Of a stretch of 64,000 nucleotides of DNA, positions 36,024 through 44,409 are shown piece by piece (the first letter of the stretch is position 1; each line of letters opens with the position of its first letter). Both the position numbers and the translations under genes were made by a program. The notes under the pieces are model-generated. The model saw only the letters and a program-made list of their open reading frames with translations, searched no databases and was not told the origin of the DNA. Source of the stretch: Sedimenticola sp. (lineage in GTDB: Bacteria > Pseudomonadota > Gammaproteobacteria > Chromatiales > Chromatiaceae). Where the stretch lies: positions 62,001-126,000 of the forward strand of contig DRKS01000003.1 in NCBI GenBank assembly GCA_011051655.1, read 5' to 3'.

Positions 36024-36485
36024 ATGGCGAAAGAAGGCGATTTCAGCGTTCAGCTCCATCACCTGGACGGCTACGGTTTCAAGGTCGAATTCAACCGGGA
36101 TGGCATCGACGCTCTTCATATGGACGCGGGGCCGCCGCTGGGAAAGGGTGAGGGCCCTGATGCCAGCTCGTTACTGGCGGCGGCGGTGGGCGACTGCCTC
36201 AGCGCCAGTCTGTTGTACAGCGTCGCCAGGAAAGAGGCGCCTCCCGGCGATATGGAGACGACAGTGACTTGCACCCTGGGCCGCAACGACCGGGGGCGCC
36301 TGCGGGTGAAAGGCATGGCTGTCCGTATCAGGGTGAGCGGAGAAATCGAGCAATCGGTGAGGTCGAAGGAACATCCGGGGTCGTTTGAGGATTTCAGCAC
36401 CGTTTCCGCCAGCATCCGCCAGGGGATACCGGTTGAGCTGGAGATCGTCTCCAGTGATGGCGAGGTGCTTTTCCAGGGCGATTGA
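36024..36485 (+). CDS. OsmC-family peroxide/osmotic-stress protein
   Basis: A 153-residue OsmC-fold protein, which reduces organic hydroperoxides through two cysteines. The first is in AVGDCLSASLLYSVA (near 60) and the second in TVTCTLGRND (near 80), as in the Ohr/OsmC family. The N-terminal VQLHHLDGYGFKVEF is typical of the third OsmC subgroup. The start at 36024 is chosen to give the family N-terminus. It is divergent from the quinone reductase; both are plausible parts of redox-stress defence. Confidence 0.85.
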   Translation: MAKEGDFSVQLHHLDGYGFKVEFNRDGIDALHMDAGPPLGKGEGPDASSLLAAAVGDCLSASLLYSVARKEAPPGDMETTVTCTLGRNDRGRLRVKGMAVRIRVSGEIEQSVRSKEHPGSFEDFSTVSASIRQGIPVELEIVSSDGEVLFQGD

Positions 36486-36569
36486 GAGGGGAGGTTGTTG
36501 GAGGCGCCCCGTTTTTGACGAGTCCGCCACAATGCGTACACAAGACCATATCGATGAAAGGAGAAACCC

Positions 36570-37271
36570 ATGCCGAGCCGGACAAAACAGCTTCAGACAG
36601 CCGCTTTAATGTCGCTATGCCTGTTTATCGCCCCCGTGTTTGCCGATGGCAAAGCGCTCACCTATGACCGGATCAACCTGGACGCCGACGCCAGCGAAGA
36701 GGTGCAAAATGACACCTTGGTGGCCGTCCTCTATATGCAAAAAGAGGGCAGGAGCACAGTGCGACTGGCCAAAGAGGTCAACCGGGAGCTGGCCTGGGCG
36801 GTCAGGCTCGCCAAGGATGTGCCGGGGATAAAGGTGCAGACGCTGGACTACCGCACCACTCCCATCTATCAAAAACGGGCCCGGACCGGCTGGCGTGTAC
36901 GCCAGTCCCTGCGCCTGGAAAGCCGGGATGCCGTGAGGCTGAGTCAGCTCGTGGGAGAGCTTCAAGAGCGCCTGGCCGTAGGCAACATTGCCTACACAAT
37001 ATCCCCCGAAAGGCGCAGGCAGGCGGAGAACCGGCTTATCTCCCGGGCCATTGCCGCATTCAAGGAAAGGGCCAGGCTGATAGCCGCCGAGCTCGATCAA
37101 CCCGCCTACCGCCTGGTGCGGATGGATGTAAACACCTCGGGGCAGCCCTTCCGGCCGAGGATCATGGGGGCCGCCATGGAGATGAAGGCGGCAAGCGCTC
37201 CAACCCTGGAAGCGGGCGCCCAAAGGGTGCGGGTGTCGGTCAGCGGGACCATCGAGTTACGGGAAAAATAG
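36570..37271 (+). CDS. Periplasmic SIMPL-domain (DUF541) protein
   Basis: A 233-residue exported protein with a signal peptide (MPSRTKQLQTAALMSLCLF...APVFA). The SIMPL fold shows as an N-terminal strand with LVAVLYMQKEGRSTVRLA, then TLDYRTTPIYQKRARTGWRV and a C-terminal pair of long helices (LISRAIAAFKERARLIAAEL). The family is linked to cell-envelope and stress functions. The gene starts a run of co-directional genes up to 40624. Confidence 0.87.
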   Translation: MPSRTKQLQTAALMSLCLFIAPVFADGKALTYDRINLDADASEEVQNDTLVAVLYMQKEGRSTVRLAKEVNRELAWAVRLAKDVPGIKVQTLDYRTTPIYQKRARTGWRVRQSLRLESRDAVRLSQLVGELQERLAVGNIAYTISPERRRQAENRLISRAIAAFKERARLIAAELDQPAYRLVRMDVNTSGQPFRPRIMGAAMEMKAASAPTLEAGAQRVRVSVSGTIELREK

Positions 37272-37309
37272 GTTGATATCCAACGAGAACCAAAGCCGAG
37301 GATAAAAGA

Positions 37310-37915
37310 ATGGCGGGAAGATTTTTTTGTATTACCCTGGGTATTTGTCTTTTGGGCGGTATCGCCGAGGCCGATATCGGGGCCATCACGGCCGATGGCA
37401 GGCGCGTGCTCCTGAAAGACGACAATACCTGGCGCTATGTTGAGGAGGAGGCGGAGCTGCCGGCCGAGTACGTCAGCCTGAAGGTGGTCAAAAAACAGGA
37501 GTTGCCGAACGGCTGCAAGCTGGGGTTTAGGCTGGAGAACCGCCTGGCGGTGGATATCCGGACCCTGGTCCCCCAGTTTTCCGCCTACATTGACGGGAAT
37601 ATCCATTTTCAGACGGTCTCCAAGGAGTTCCTGAGGATAAGGCCCACACTCAGCCAATACCGGGAGGTCATTTTCACGAATATCCAATGCCGGGACATCC
37701 GGTATGTGAAGGTGCATGGCGGCGACCGCTGCAACATGGGCGAGCTGAACCGGTTTTCCCCGGTGAAGGGTGCCTGCCTGAAAAAGGTCCGGATACTGTC
37801 CAGCGATGTCTTCAAGGTGGTGAAGGAGCTCCCCCCCGGGGAGGAAGACGACGCGACGAAGGACCATGCGCCGGCCAAGGCCCCGGATCTGGGCGCGGAG
37901 TTCGGCCTTGACTGA
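37310..37915 (+). CDS. Secreted protein of unknown function (DUF3157-like N-terminus)
   Basis: A 201-residue exported protein (signal MAGRFFCITLGICLLGGIAE). After the signal comes IGAITADGRRVLLKDDNTWR, the short SH3-like beta motif found in DUF3157-type and related proteins. The middle part has four cysteines (CKLGFR, IQCRDIRYV, GDRCNMGEL, GACLKKV), probably in disulfides. The C-terminus is proline/aspartate-rich. The role is unknown. It lies 38 bp after the SIMPL gene. Confidence 0.7.
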   Translation: MAGRFFCITLGICLLGGIAEADIGAITADGRRVLLKDDNTWRYVEEEAELPAEYVSLKVVKKQELPNGCKLGFRLENRLAVDIRTLVPQFSAYIDGNIHFQTVSKEFLRIRPTLSQYREVIFTNIQCRDIRYVKVHGGDRCNMGELNRFSPVKGACLKKVRILSSDVFKVVKELPPGEEDDATKDHAPAKAPDLGAEFGLD

Positions 37916-37939
37916 GCCGCCGGCCGGGACAAGGGGATA

Positions 37940-39814
37940 ATGCCCGGCGGGGAGGGACTCGGGGGCAGGCTCGCGGCCTTGGCGCCGCTGACGCTGCTGA
38001 TCGCCGGCTTCAGCCTCACCAGGATTGCGGACTACGATTTCTGGTGGCACCTGAATCTCGGGCGGCAGATATTCCAGGCCGGCACGCCGGTCGTCGCCGA
38101 CGCTTTTTCCTACACCTTTGCCGGCGCCCCCCAGTTCAACGGGGAGTGGCTGGCGGATCTGAGCTTCTTCCTGGCCTATGACGCGGGGGGCTTCGCCGGC
38201 GTCGCCCTGCTGAAGACCGCGCTGGTGCTGGCCACCTTTTTCGTCCTCTACCGGACTCTCATGACCCTGTCCCCGGGGGATGCCGGACGCTGGTTTCTGG
38301 CGGTGGTCCTGACCCTGACGGTGGTGCTGTTCGCCCTGCGCTTCCGGCTGTTCATCCGGCCCTACCTGTTCTCATTCCTGTTTCTTTCCCTGTTTCTGTT
38401 CCTGCTGGTGCGGTTTTCGAAAACGGGGGACGCCCGCCCCCTGTGGCTCCTGCCCCTGATCGAGCTGCTGTGGGCCAATACCAGCAAGGGCCTGTTCCTC
38501 GGGCCGCTGCTGGTGGGCGTTTTCGTGGCCGGCGGTCTGATGAACCGGCGTTTCGACCGGCGGTTGCCCATGGTGCTGGCCGGGGTGGCGCTGGCCTCGG
38601 TCTGCAGTCCGGAGGGCCTGCGGCCCTACGGCTTCCTGCTGGCGTTCGCGGCCAACCCCGCCCTGCACGCAGTGGGGGAGCAGCAGGCCCTTTCCCCCGG
38701 GCTGCTGTGGGGCTCCGGCTGGCGCTATACCGCCGGCTATCAGCTCCTCGTCCTGGGCTCCCTGGGTTATTTCCTGTTTCAGGGGGGGTGGCGCAACGGC
38801 CCCCGCCTGCTCCTGTTCGCGGCCTTTTTCGCGGCCTCCCTCCTCATGATCCGCATGATCGGCCTCTTCGCCCTGGTGGCCGGGATGTTTTTCGTATTCC
38901 CCCTCCACCGCCTGCTGCAAGGATTGCCGGACCGGCTGTTTCAGAGGCCCGCGGCGGCCAATGGCCTGGCCGGCGTCCTGCTGCTGGCGCTGGGGGGGCT
39001 GTCCATTCCCGGCAACGAGACCTATGCCTTCGGCATCGGCCCCAACGAGAACAACATCCCCGCCGGGGCCGTGGCCTGGCTCGACCGGGAGGGGATCGAG
39101 GGCCGCATCATGAACAGCTATCCCTTCGGCGGCTATATCCCCTGGGCCTCGCCGGGGCGCAAGGTGTTCATCGACGGGCGCATCAACCAGCTCTATCCCC
39201 CGGCGTTTCATCAGGGGTATTTCCGCATCATCGAGGATGCGGACGGCTGGGCGGCGGCGGAGCGCCAGTGGGGCTTTACGGTGGCGGTGCTGGAATACGA
39301 TCACATGTCCCTCGGCCGCCATTTCCCCCTGCACCTCAACCGCAATCCGAACTGGGCCCTGGTCTTCTGGGACGGGCGCACGGTCGTCTACCTGAAGCGC
39401 ACCCCTGAAAACCAGGAGCTGATCCAAAGGCATGGCTACCGCATCATCCGGCCGAACTTCAATGATTTCTCCTACCTCGACAGGCTGCTGCCTCTCGGGC
39501 GCTCGAAGAAAATGGGCGATGCGCTGGAGCGCCGGATCGACCTGGAGGCCGCGAGAAACCCCGGCAACCAGGAGGCGCGCCTGGCCCGGCTGTTTCTGCT
39601 GTCCAATCTGGGGCGGCTGTCCGATGAACGGATGCTGCAGGAGATCGAGGCCACCCTGGCCATGGCCCCGGATGTGGCCATAGAGCACTCCGCCGCCGCC
39701 TACCTGTACCTGCGCCTGGGCCGGGAGGACAGGGCCCGGGAAGAGGTCGCCAGGGCCCTGGCCCTGGACCCGGAGGATGGGCAGGCCAGGGCGCTCCAGG
39801 CCCGGTTGCGGTAA
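37940..39814 (+). CDS. Polytopic membrane protein with C-terminal TPR-like tail
   Basis: A 624-residue inner-membrane protein. It begins with DYDFWWHLNLGRQIFQAG and FSYTFAGAPQFNGEWLADLS, the D-x-F-W-H-L...F-S-Y-T pattern of a large uncharacterised bacterial family related in topology to the GT-C glycosyltransferases. About ten hydrophobic segments follow. Residues about 520-624 are soluble and TPR-like (LSDERMLQEIEATLAMAP; REEVARALALDPEDGQA). A polyprenyl-sugar transferase role is possible but not shown. Confidence 0.72.
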   Translation: MPGGEGLGGRLAALAPLTLLIAGFSLTRIADYDFWWHLNLGRQIFQAGTPVVADAFSYTFAGAPQFNGEWLADLSFFLAYDAGGFAGVALLKTALVLATFFVLYRTLMTLSPGDAGRWFLAVVLTLTVVLFALRFRLFIRPYLFSFLFLSLFLFLLVRFSKTGDARPLWLLPLIELLWANTSKGLFLGPLLVGVFVAGGLMNRRFDRRLPMVLAGVALASVCSPEGLRPYGFLLAFAANPALHAVGEQQALSPGLLWGSGWRYTAGYQLLVLGSLGYFLFQGGWRNGPRLLLFAAFFAASLLMIRMIGLFALVAGMFFVFPLHRLLQGLPDRLFQRPAAANGLAGVLLLALGGLSIPGNETYAFGIGPNENNIPAGAVAWLDREGIEGRIMNSYPFGGYIPWASPGRKVFIDGRINQLYPPAFHQGYFRIIEDADGWAAAERQWGFTVAVLEYDHMSLGRHFPLHLNRNPNWALVFWDGRTVVYLKRTPENQELIQRHGYRIIRPNFNDFSYLDRLLPLGRSKKMGDALERRIDLEAARNPGNQEARLARLFLLSNLGRLSDERMLQEIEATLAMAPDVAIEHSAAAYLYLRLGREDRAREEVARALALDPEDGQARALQARLR

Positions 39815-39823
39815 GATCCGCCC

Positions 39824-40624
39824 ATGTTCAGAGTGGGTTATTTTCAGTTCGAGCCGGCGTTTGGAGAGGTGGAGTCAAACCTCTCGACGGTGGTCTCCGC
39901 CCTGAGGGGGGCCGAGGCGGACATTATCGTGCTGCCCGAGCTGCCTTTCACCGGCTACCGGTTCCGGGACCGGGCGGAACTGGCCGCCCTGGCGGAGGAT
40001 CCGGCCCGTTCGCCCGGCATCTCCGCCCTGGTAGAGCTGTGCCGGGAAAACGGCTTCCATCTGGCCACCGGTTTTGCCGAAAAGGCGGGGGACAGGATTT
40101 TCAACAGCGCCCTGATCATCGGTCCCGGCGGGATTGTCCAGACCTACCGGAAGCTTCACCTGTTCGACGCCGAGAACGATTATTTCGACCCCGGCGACAG
40201 GCCGCTGGAGACGGTGGATATCCGTGGCCTCAGGGTGGGCCTGATGATCTGCTACGACTGGGCCTTCCCGGAGGTGGCCCGGACCCTGGCCCTGCAGGGG
40301 GCCGATCTGATCTGCCATCCCTCCAACCTGGTGCTGGCCTGGGGCCAGCAGGCCATGCTGACCCGCTGCCTGGAAAACGGGGTTTTCGCCATAACCGCCA
40401 ACCGCACCGGTTCGGATGTCCGCCCCGGCGGGACCCTGACCTTCACCGGCCGGAGCCAGCTGGCCGGGCCGCGGGGCGAGCTGATGCACCGGTCGGACGA
40501 GAGGCGGCGGGAGCTCTTCATCGCCGGCATAGATCCGGCCCGGGCCAGGGACAAGAGGGTGACGCCGAAGAGCGATTTGTTCGAAGACCGGCGGCCGGCG
40601 TTTTACGGGGCGCTGACCGACTAA
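39824..40624 (+). CDS. Nitrilase-superfamily carbon-nitrogen hydrolase
   Basis: A 266-residue carbon-nitrogen hydrolase with the full Glu-Lys-Cys triad: E39 in VLPELPFTGYRF, K110 in TYRKLHLFDAENDYF, and C143 in LMICYDWAFPEVAR. The DAENDYF end of the Lys motif and the size fit the omega-amidase/beta-ureidopropionase-type branches, without a clear choice. It follows the membrane protein by 9 bp. It overlaps the opposing small gene by 4 bp at the 3' end. Confidence 0.88.
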   Translation: MFRVGYFQFEPAFGEVESNLSTVVSALRGAEADIIVLPELPFTGYRFRDRAELAALAEDPARSPGISALVELCRENGFHLATGFAEKAGDRIFNSALIIGPGGIVQTYRKLHLFDAENDYFDPGDRPLETVDIRGLRVGLMICYDWAFPEVARTLALQGADLICHPSNLVLAWGQQAMLTRCLENGVFAITANRTGSDVRPGGTLTFTGRSQLAGPRGELMHRSDERRRELFIAGIDPARARDKRVTPKSDLFEDRRPAFYGALTD

Positions 40625-40845
40625 TCCACCTCGGGCCCGAGGACATACTCCACGGTTTCGAAACCCTGGGCCTCCAGCGCCTCCTCGATGTCCTCCCAGG
40701 TGTAGTCGGGGTTGGCTTCCTCCACGCCGGCGATCAGCCCCGTCGTATGGCGGAATGCCTCCATGGCGTCGTAATGCTCCGGGATTCTAACCAGGTGGCT
40801 CTGCTCGATGCTTTTACCCGGTAACAGAATGAATTTTGCGGGCAT
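40621..40845 (-). CDS. Small uncharacterised acidic protein
   Basis: A 74-residue soluble protein (MPAKFILLPGKSIEQSHLV...), acidic toward the C-terminus with DYTWEDIEEALEAQGFETVE. No family was recognised. The stop overlaps the end of the nitrilase gene by 4 bp in convergent orientation, and it lies 23 bp from the end of the YihY gene in the same direction, so it may be the last gene of that transcript. Confidence 0.6.
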   Translation of the reverse strand: MPAKFILLPGKSIEQSHLVRIPEHYDAMEAFRHTTGLIAGVEEANPDYTWEDIEEALEAQGFETVEYVLGPEVD

Positions 40846-40868
40846 GGGCGGTTCCTCCTTTCCAAATT

Positions 40869-42194
40869 CTAATCAGTGGGCAGCAGCTGTTTTATGGTCT
40901 GTTCATGCAGGCTATTTTGCATGGATTGCTCAAGGTTTGCGAATGCGTTGTCCACCTGGGGATCCGGTGGCAGCCGCCGCAGGTTCAGGTAACTGTTTTC
41001 GCCAATGGTGCGGACGACGGCGATGATATCCCGGAGCTTCAATTTTTCCGGGGGCTGGGCGGGCAGAAGGCCGGTGCGGGACTTGTCCGCATGAGCGATC
41101 AGCTCCGCCTCGATCAGGCGCTCTGTGAGCGGCGTGATGGCGTCCACGGGCAATCCCAGGTATTGCGCCAGCGCCTCGACCGTCCAGGGCGGGCGCTTTT
41201 CGTAGAAGTTTCTGGTGATCAGGGTCATGATCAGCAGCGCCAGCTTCTCCTTCAAGCGGTTGCTCAAATGGGGCTGGCGGTGCTCCAGTGAGCGGTATTC
41301 GGGATGCTGGTGGTAAAAGGCGATGCTGGCGCCGATCAGCAGGATGAGCCAGCTCAACTGTATCCAGATCATGAACAGGATCAGTGAGGCGAGGGCGGAA
41401 TAGATGGCGGTGTACTTCCCGGATGTAGCCACGAAGGAGGCGAAGCCCCAACCCGTGGTCTGCCACAGGGCACCCGCCACCAGGGCGCCGACGAAGGCGG
41501 AGCCCGCCTTCACCCTGGTATTGGGGACAAAGATATAGATGACGGTGAAGGCGATGATCACCAGCAGGTAGGGCAGCAGGCGGGTGCCAAGATGAATGGC
41601 GGCGCCGAATGCCTTGATGGTCATGAGCTGCTGCACGGCAGCGGTATTGGAGATGGTGGCCGTTATGCCAATGGCCGTGAAAACCAGCACCGGGCCGATC
41701 AGAATAACGCTCAGATAATTGCCAAAGCGCTGCCCGAATGGCCGGTGTTTCGTGACGCGCCAGGTGTAGTTGAATGCCCGCTCGATTTTCTGGATCATGG
41801 AGACGACGGTGAAGATGAGCAGGGCCAGCCCCAGGGAGCCCAGCACCCCGGCCTTCACGTTTTCCACGAATTCGATAATCCGCTGTGTGATTTCGACGCC
41901 TTTCTCCCCCAGCGGGGCAAGCATGTTAAGCAGTATGGGCTCGACCTGGTTGTGCAGGCCGAACGCCTTGAGGACGGAGAAGCTCAGGGCGATGAGGGGC
42001 ACCAGGGAGAGCAGCGTGGTGTAGACGAGACTCATGGAGCGCAGGCTGAGCTGGCCTTCCAGGAGGTCGCGGATCACCAGATGCATGATGCGCATGCCTC
42101 CCACCAGGCGGGCCTTCCAGGGTGGCAGGGAATTTATATCCACATCCCAGACTGCGCACCTCAATGCGGCGCCCAGCTTTTGCACCTTTTTCAT
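40869..42194 (-). CDS. YihY/BrkB-family inner-membrane protein
   Basis: A 441-residue protein of the UPF0761/YihY family, not a ribonuclease despite old names. Six membrane helices are seen; markers are LRSMSLVYTTLLSLVPLIAL near the first helix, FNYTWRVTKHRPFGQRFGNY, and FASFVATSGKYTAIYSALAS. The C-terminal ~110 residues form a winged-helix-like soluble tail (VEALAQYLGLPVDAITPLTE). The start at 42194 (MKKVQKLG) is chosen; an ATG 28 codons upstream also exists. Confidence 0.9.
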   Translation of the reverse strand: MKKVQKLGAALRCAVWDVDINSLPPWKARLVGGMRIMHLVIRDLLEGQLSLRSMSLVYTTLLSLVPLIALSFSVLKAFGLHNQVEPILLNMLAPLGEKGVEITQRIIEFVENVKAGVLGSLGLALLIFTVVSMIQKIERAFNYTWRVTKHRPFGQRFGNYLSVILIGPVLVFTAIGITATISNTAAVQQLMTIKAFGAAIHLGTRLLPYLLVIIAFTVIYIFVPNTRVKAGSAFVGALVAGALWQTTGWGFASFVATSGKYTAIYSALASLILFMIWIQLSWLILLIGASIAFYHQHPEYRSLEHRQPHLSNRLKEKLALLIMTLITRNFYEKRPPWTVEALAQYLGLPVDAITPLTERLIEAELIAHADKSRTGLLPAQPPEKLKLRDIIAVVRTIGENSYLNLRRLPPDPQVDNAFANLEQSMQNSLHEQTIKQLLPTD

Positions 42195-42308
42195 CACTTG
42201 AGTAGGCGTCCGGCTGTCCTGTGCTGCCTGATTTGCGAGTTTACGCCAGAGCCGTGGAAAAGCCGGGGATGGCCTCAATCCGGGCCGGTCCGTCTCTCCC
42301 CGCGGCCG

Positions 42309-44351
42309 TCATTTTTTCATTTCGGCCTTCATCTTTTCCATCAGCTCCCTGTCCATGAGGCCGAGGCCTCCCCCATCCGGAGCCTGGTTGGATTCCACAT
42401 AGTCCCGGATGGCGGCGAAGCGCTTGGCGGCCTGTTCGTTGTCCTTCAGCCGGGGCACCCGCTCTCTGGCGATCTCCCAGGCGCTGAAATCGAGGCTGTT
42501 CATGCCGAAGCCCTTCATGCGGCGGACGGCGCGCATCAGGGCCCGGTTGCGGTAGCGGGTCAGGTCCTCGCTGGTGATGCGCTCCAGGCCTTCGCGGCGG
42601 GCATTGAATTCGGCGGCCTTCTTGATGCCGGCGCGGTTGAAGTCGGGGGCGGACTGCACCCGGGCCAGGGCGTCGGGGTCCCACTCCACGCCGGCGGTCC
42701 CGGTCTCCACCACCTTTTCGACGTCACGGGCGGCCACGACATCGGCGCCCCGGCGCCTGGCCTCGCGCTCCGCGGCGGCCTCCATGGTGGGCTGGATGAA
42801 GAGCCGGGCCTGGGGTTGGCGGTCCGAAAGGAGCTTTTCCATGGCCTGCCCGGCCGCCGGCTCCCACTCGAGCGCCCGCTCTGCCTCTTCTTTGCCCTCC
42901 AGGCGGTGCAACAGCTTCATGTTGACCTCGAGCCGTCCTTCGTTGCGGGCCACCTCTTCGGCCACCTGGATCAGGCTGTCGCGCAGGAAGCCCGGTGCCT
43001 CTTCCATGTATTCCCGCGCCTCCCGGGTCCAGGCCAGCGGGGGCGGGGCCTGTGCCGGTGGGGGAGCGGGTTCCTCTGTCGTGGCCGGGGCCGGGGCGCT
43101 CTCCGGGCGCATGCCGGGATGGCTGCCGCCAAAGCGGTTCGAGGCCAGGGTGGCCATGTGGTCGGTGGTGACAATGCGTTCGCCCAGCTCCCGCACATGG
43201 GATTCGGCCCGCTTGCGCACCATCTTGCGCAGGAAACCGGGCACCCGCGAAAGCCGCTGTTGTGCCTCGGGAGACCAGGTGATCCGGTCGCAACCCTCCT
43301 CTTCGAGGGGCTGGATCACGGCTGCTCCCTCCGGCCGGTAGCCGCACCAGGGGTCGGCGTCCATCAGGGTTCCGCCCATGGCCCTGGGCCGGGCGCGGCA
43401 GCCGCCGCAGAGCTTCTGGAATTCACACTGGCCGCATTTGCCGTTCAGCCTGGGGTTGCGCAGCAGCTCGAAGGTGGGGGCCTTGTCCCAGATCTCCCAG
43501 AAGCCGGTCTCCCGGATGCTGCCGTCCTCGTCCGGGATGTAGGGGCAGGCGGTGACCGCGCCCTCCGGGGTGATGCGGCAGTAGTGGATGCCGGCCAGGC
43601 AGCCGCCCCCCTCGTAGCCCTGGGCGCGGGTCAGGGGGGATTGCGGGTCGCGCTGGTAGGCCACCCGCTTGAAGTGGGGGGCGCAGCGGGCGCGGATGAT
43701 CAGGTCCCCGGTCCGTTCCTGGGCCTCGACGAGCTGGTTCAGCACTGCTTCGTAGCGGGCGGGGGTGATGTCCGACATGGACTCCCCCCGGCCGGTGCAG
43801 ACCAGGAAGAAGATGTTCAGCACATGGGCGCCGGAGGCCCTGGCGAAGTCGATCATGGCCTGGACTTCGTGGGCGTTGTTCTCGGTGACCGAGAAGTGAA
43901 CCTGGAAGGGGAGCCCGTGCCTGCGGCAGGCCTCCATGCCGGCCAGGGTCTTCTCCCAGCTTCCGGGGCAGCCGCGGAAGCCGTCGTGGTGCTGCGGGTC
44001 CAGGGAGTCCAGGCTGATGCCCATGCCCATGGCCCCCGCCGCCTTCAGGGAGACGACCCGCTTTTCGTCCAGCAGCACCCCGTTGGTGCCCACCACCATG
44101 GAGAGCCCCAGGCCGCTGCCGTGGGCCACCAGCTCGTCCAGGTCGCGGCGCAGCAGGGGCTCGCCGCCGGTGAGCACCACCATGGTCTCGTTGCTGCGGC
44201 CGGCGATTTCGTCCAGCAGGCCCCTGACCTCCCCGGTGGTCAGCTCGTCCGGCCCGCCGCTGTCCCGGGTCTTTGCATCCATGTAGCAATGGGCGCAGGC
44301 CAGGTTGCAGCGGCGGGTCAGGTTGACGGCGATGATGAAAAGGTCGTTCAT
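42309..44351 (-). CDS. NirJ-like radical SAM/SPASM protein with four PCP_red-type repeats
   Basis: A 680-residue protein. The radical SAM cluster motif is CNLACAHC (C15, C19, C22), with GGEPLLRRDL and GISLDSLDP as substrate/AdoMet loops. The SPASM-type part holds C251, C258, C269, C306, C309, C315, C318 and C336; the GGGCLAGIHYCRITPEGAV stretch is as in NirJ/AhbC/AhbD heme enzymes. From 358 on come four units with the W..EA...L..VPGF.R pattern (359-402, 441-483, 496-547, 557-598) like the PCP_red domain of protochlorophyllide reductase. Its ATG is 48 bp after the stop of the USP-type gene. Confidence 0.85.
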   Translation of the reverse strand: MNDLFIIAVNLTRRCNLACAHCYMDAKTRDSGGPDELTTGEVRGLLDEIAGRSNETMVVLTGGEPLLRRDLDELVAHGSGLGLSMVVGTNGVLLDEKRVVSLKAAGAMGMGISLDSLDPQHHDGFRGCPGSWEKTLAGMEACRRHGLPFQVHFSVTENNAHEVQAMIDFARASGAHVLNIFFLVCTGRGESMSDITPARYEAVLNQLVEAQERTGDLIIRARCAPHFKRVAYQRDPQSPLTRAQGYEGGGCLAGIHYCRITPEGAVTACPYIPDEDGSIRETGFWEIWDKAPTFELLRNPRLNGKCGQCEFQKLCGGCRARPRAMGGTLMDADPWCGYRPEGAAVIQPLEEEGCDRITWSPEAQQRLSRVPGFLRKMVRKRAESHVRELGERIVTTDHMATLASNRFGGSHPGMRPESAPAPATTEEPAPPPAQAPPPLAWTREAREYMEEAPGFLRDSLIQVAEEVARNEGRLEVNMKLLHRLEGKEEAERALEWEPAAGQAMEKLLSDRQPQARLFIQPTMEAAAEREARRRGADVVAARDVEKVVETGTAGVEWDPDALARVQSAPDFNRAGIKKAAEFNARREGLERITSEDLTRYRNRALMRAVRRMKGFGMNSLDFSAWEIARERVPRLKDNEQAAKRFAAIRDYVESNQAPDGGGLGLMDRELMEKMKAEMKK

Positions 44352-44354
44352 TAT

Positions 44355-44409
44355 CCGGTTTCCAGTTGACGGGTTAGTGAGAAGTCAACCGTAAACCGTT
44401 AACCGTTAC
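44355..44409. repeat. Short GTTAACCG/GTTGAC-type repeats at the gene junction
   Basis: Loose heptamer-like units (CCGGTTTCCAGTTGAC, CAACCGTAAACCGTTAACCG) fill the space between the two PCP_red-repeat genes. The stop codon of the upstream gene lies inside the stretch, at 44401-44399. The units resemble those inside that gene at 45059-45086. Confidence 0.7.

Noticed and set aside
41592-44369. 925-codon plus-strand frame over the YihY and radical SAM genes.
   Set aside because: Antisense shadow of genes with recognisable domains, low-complexity composition, no ribosome-binding site of note.
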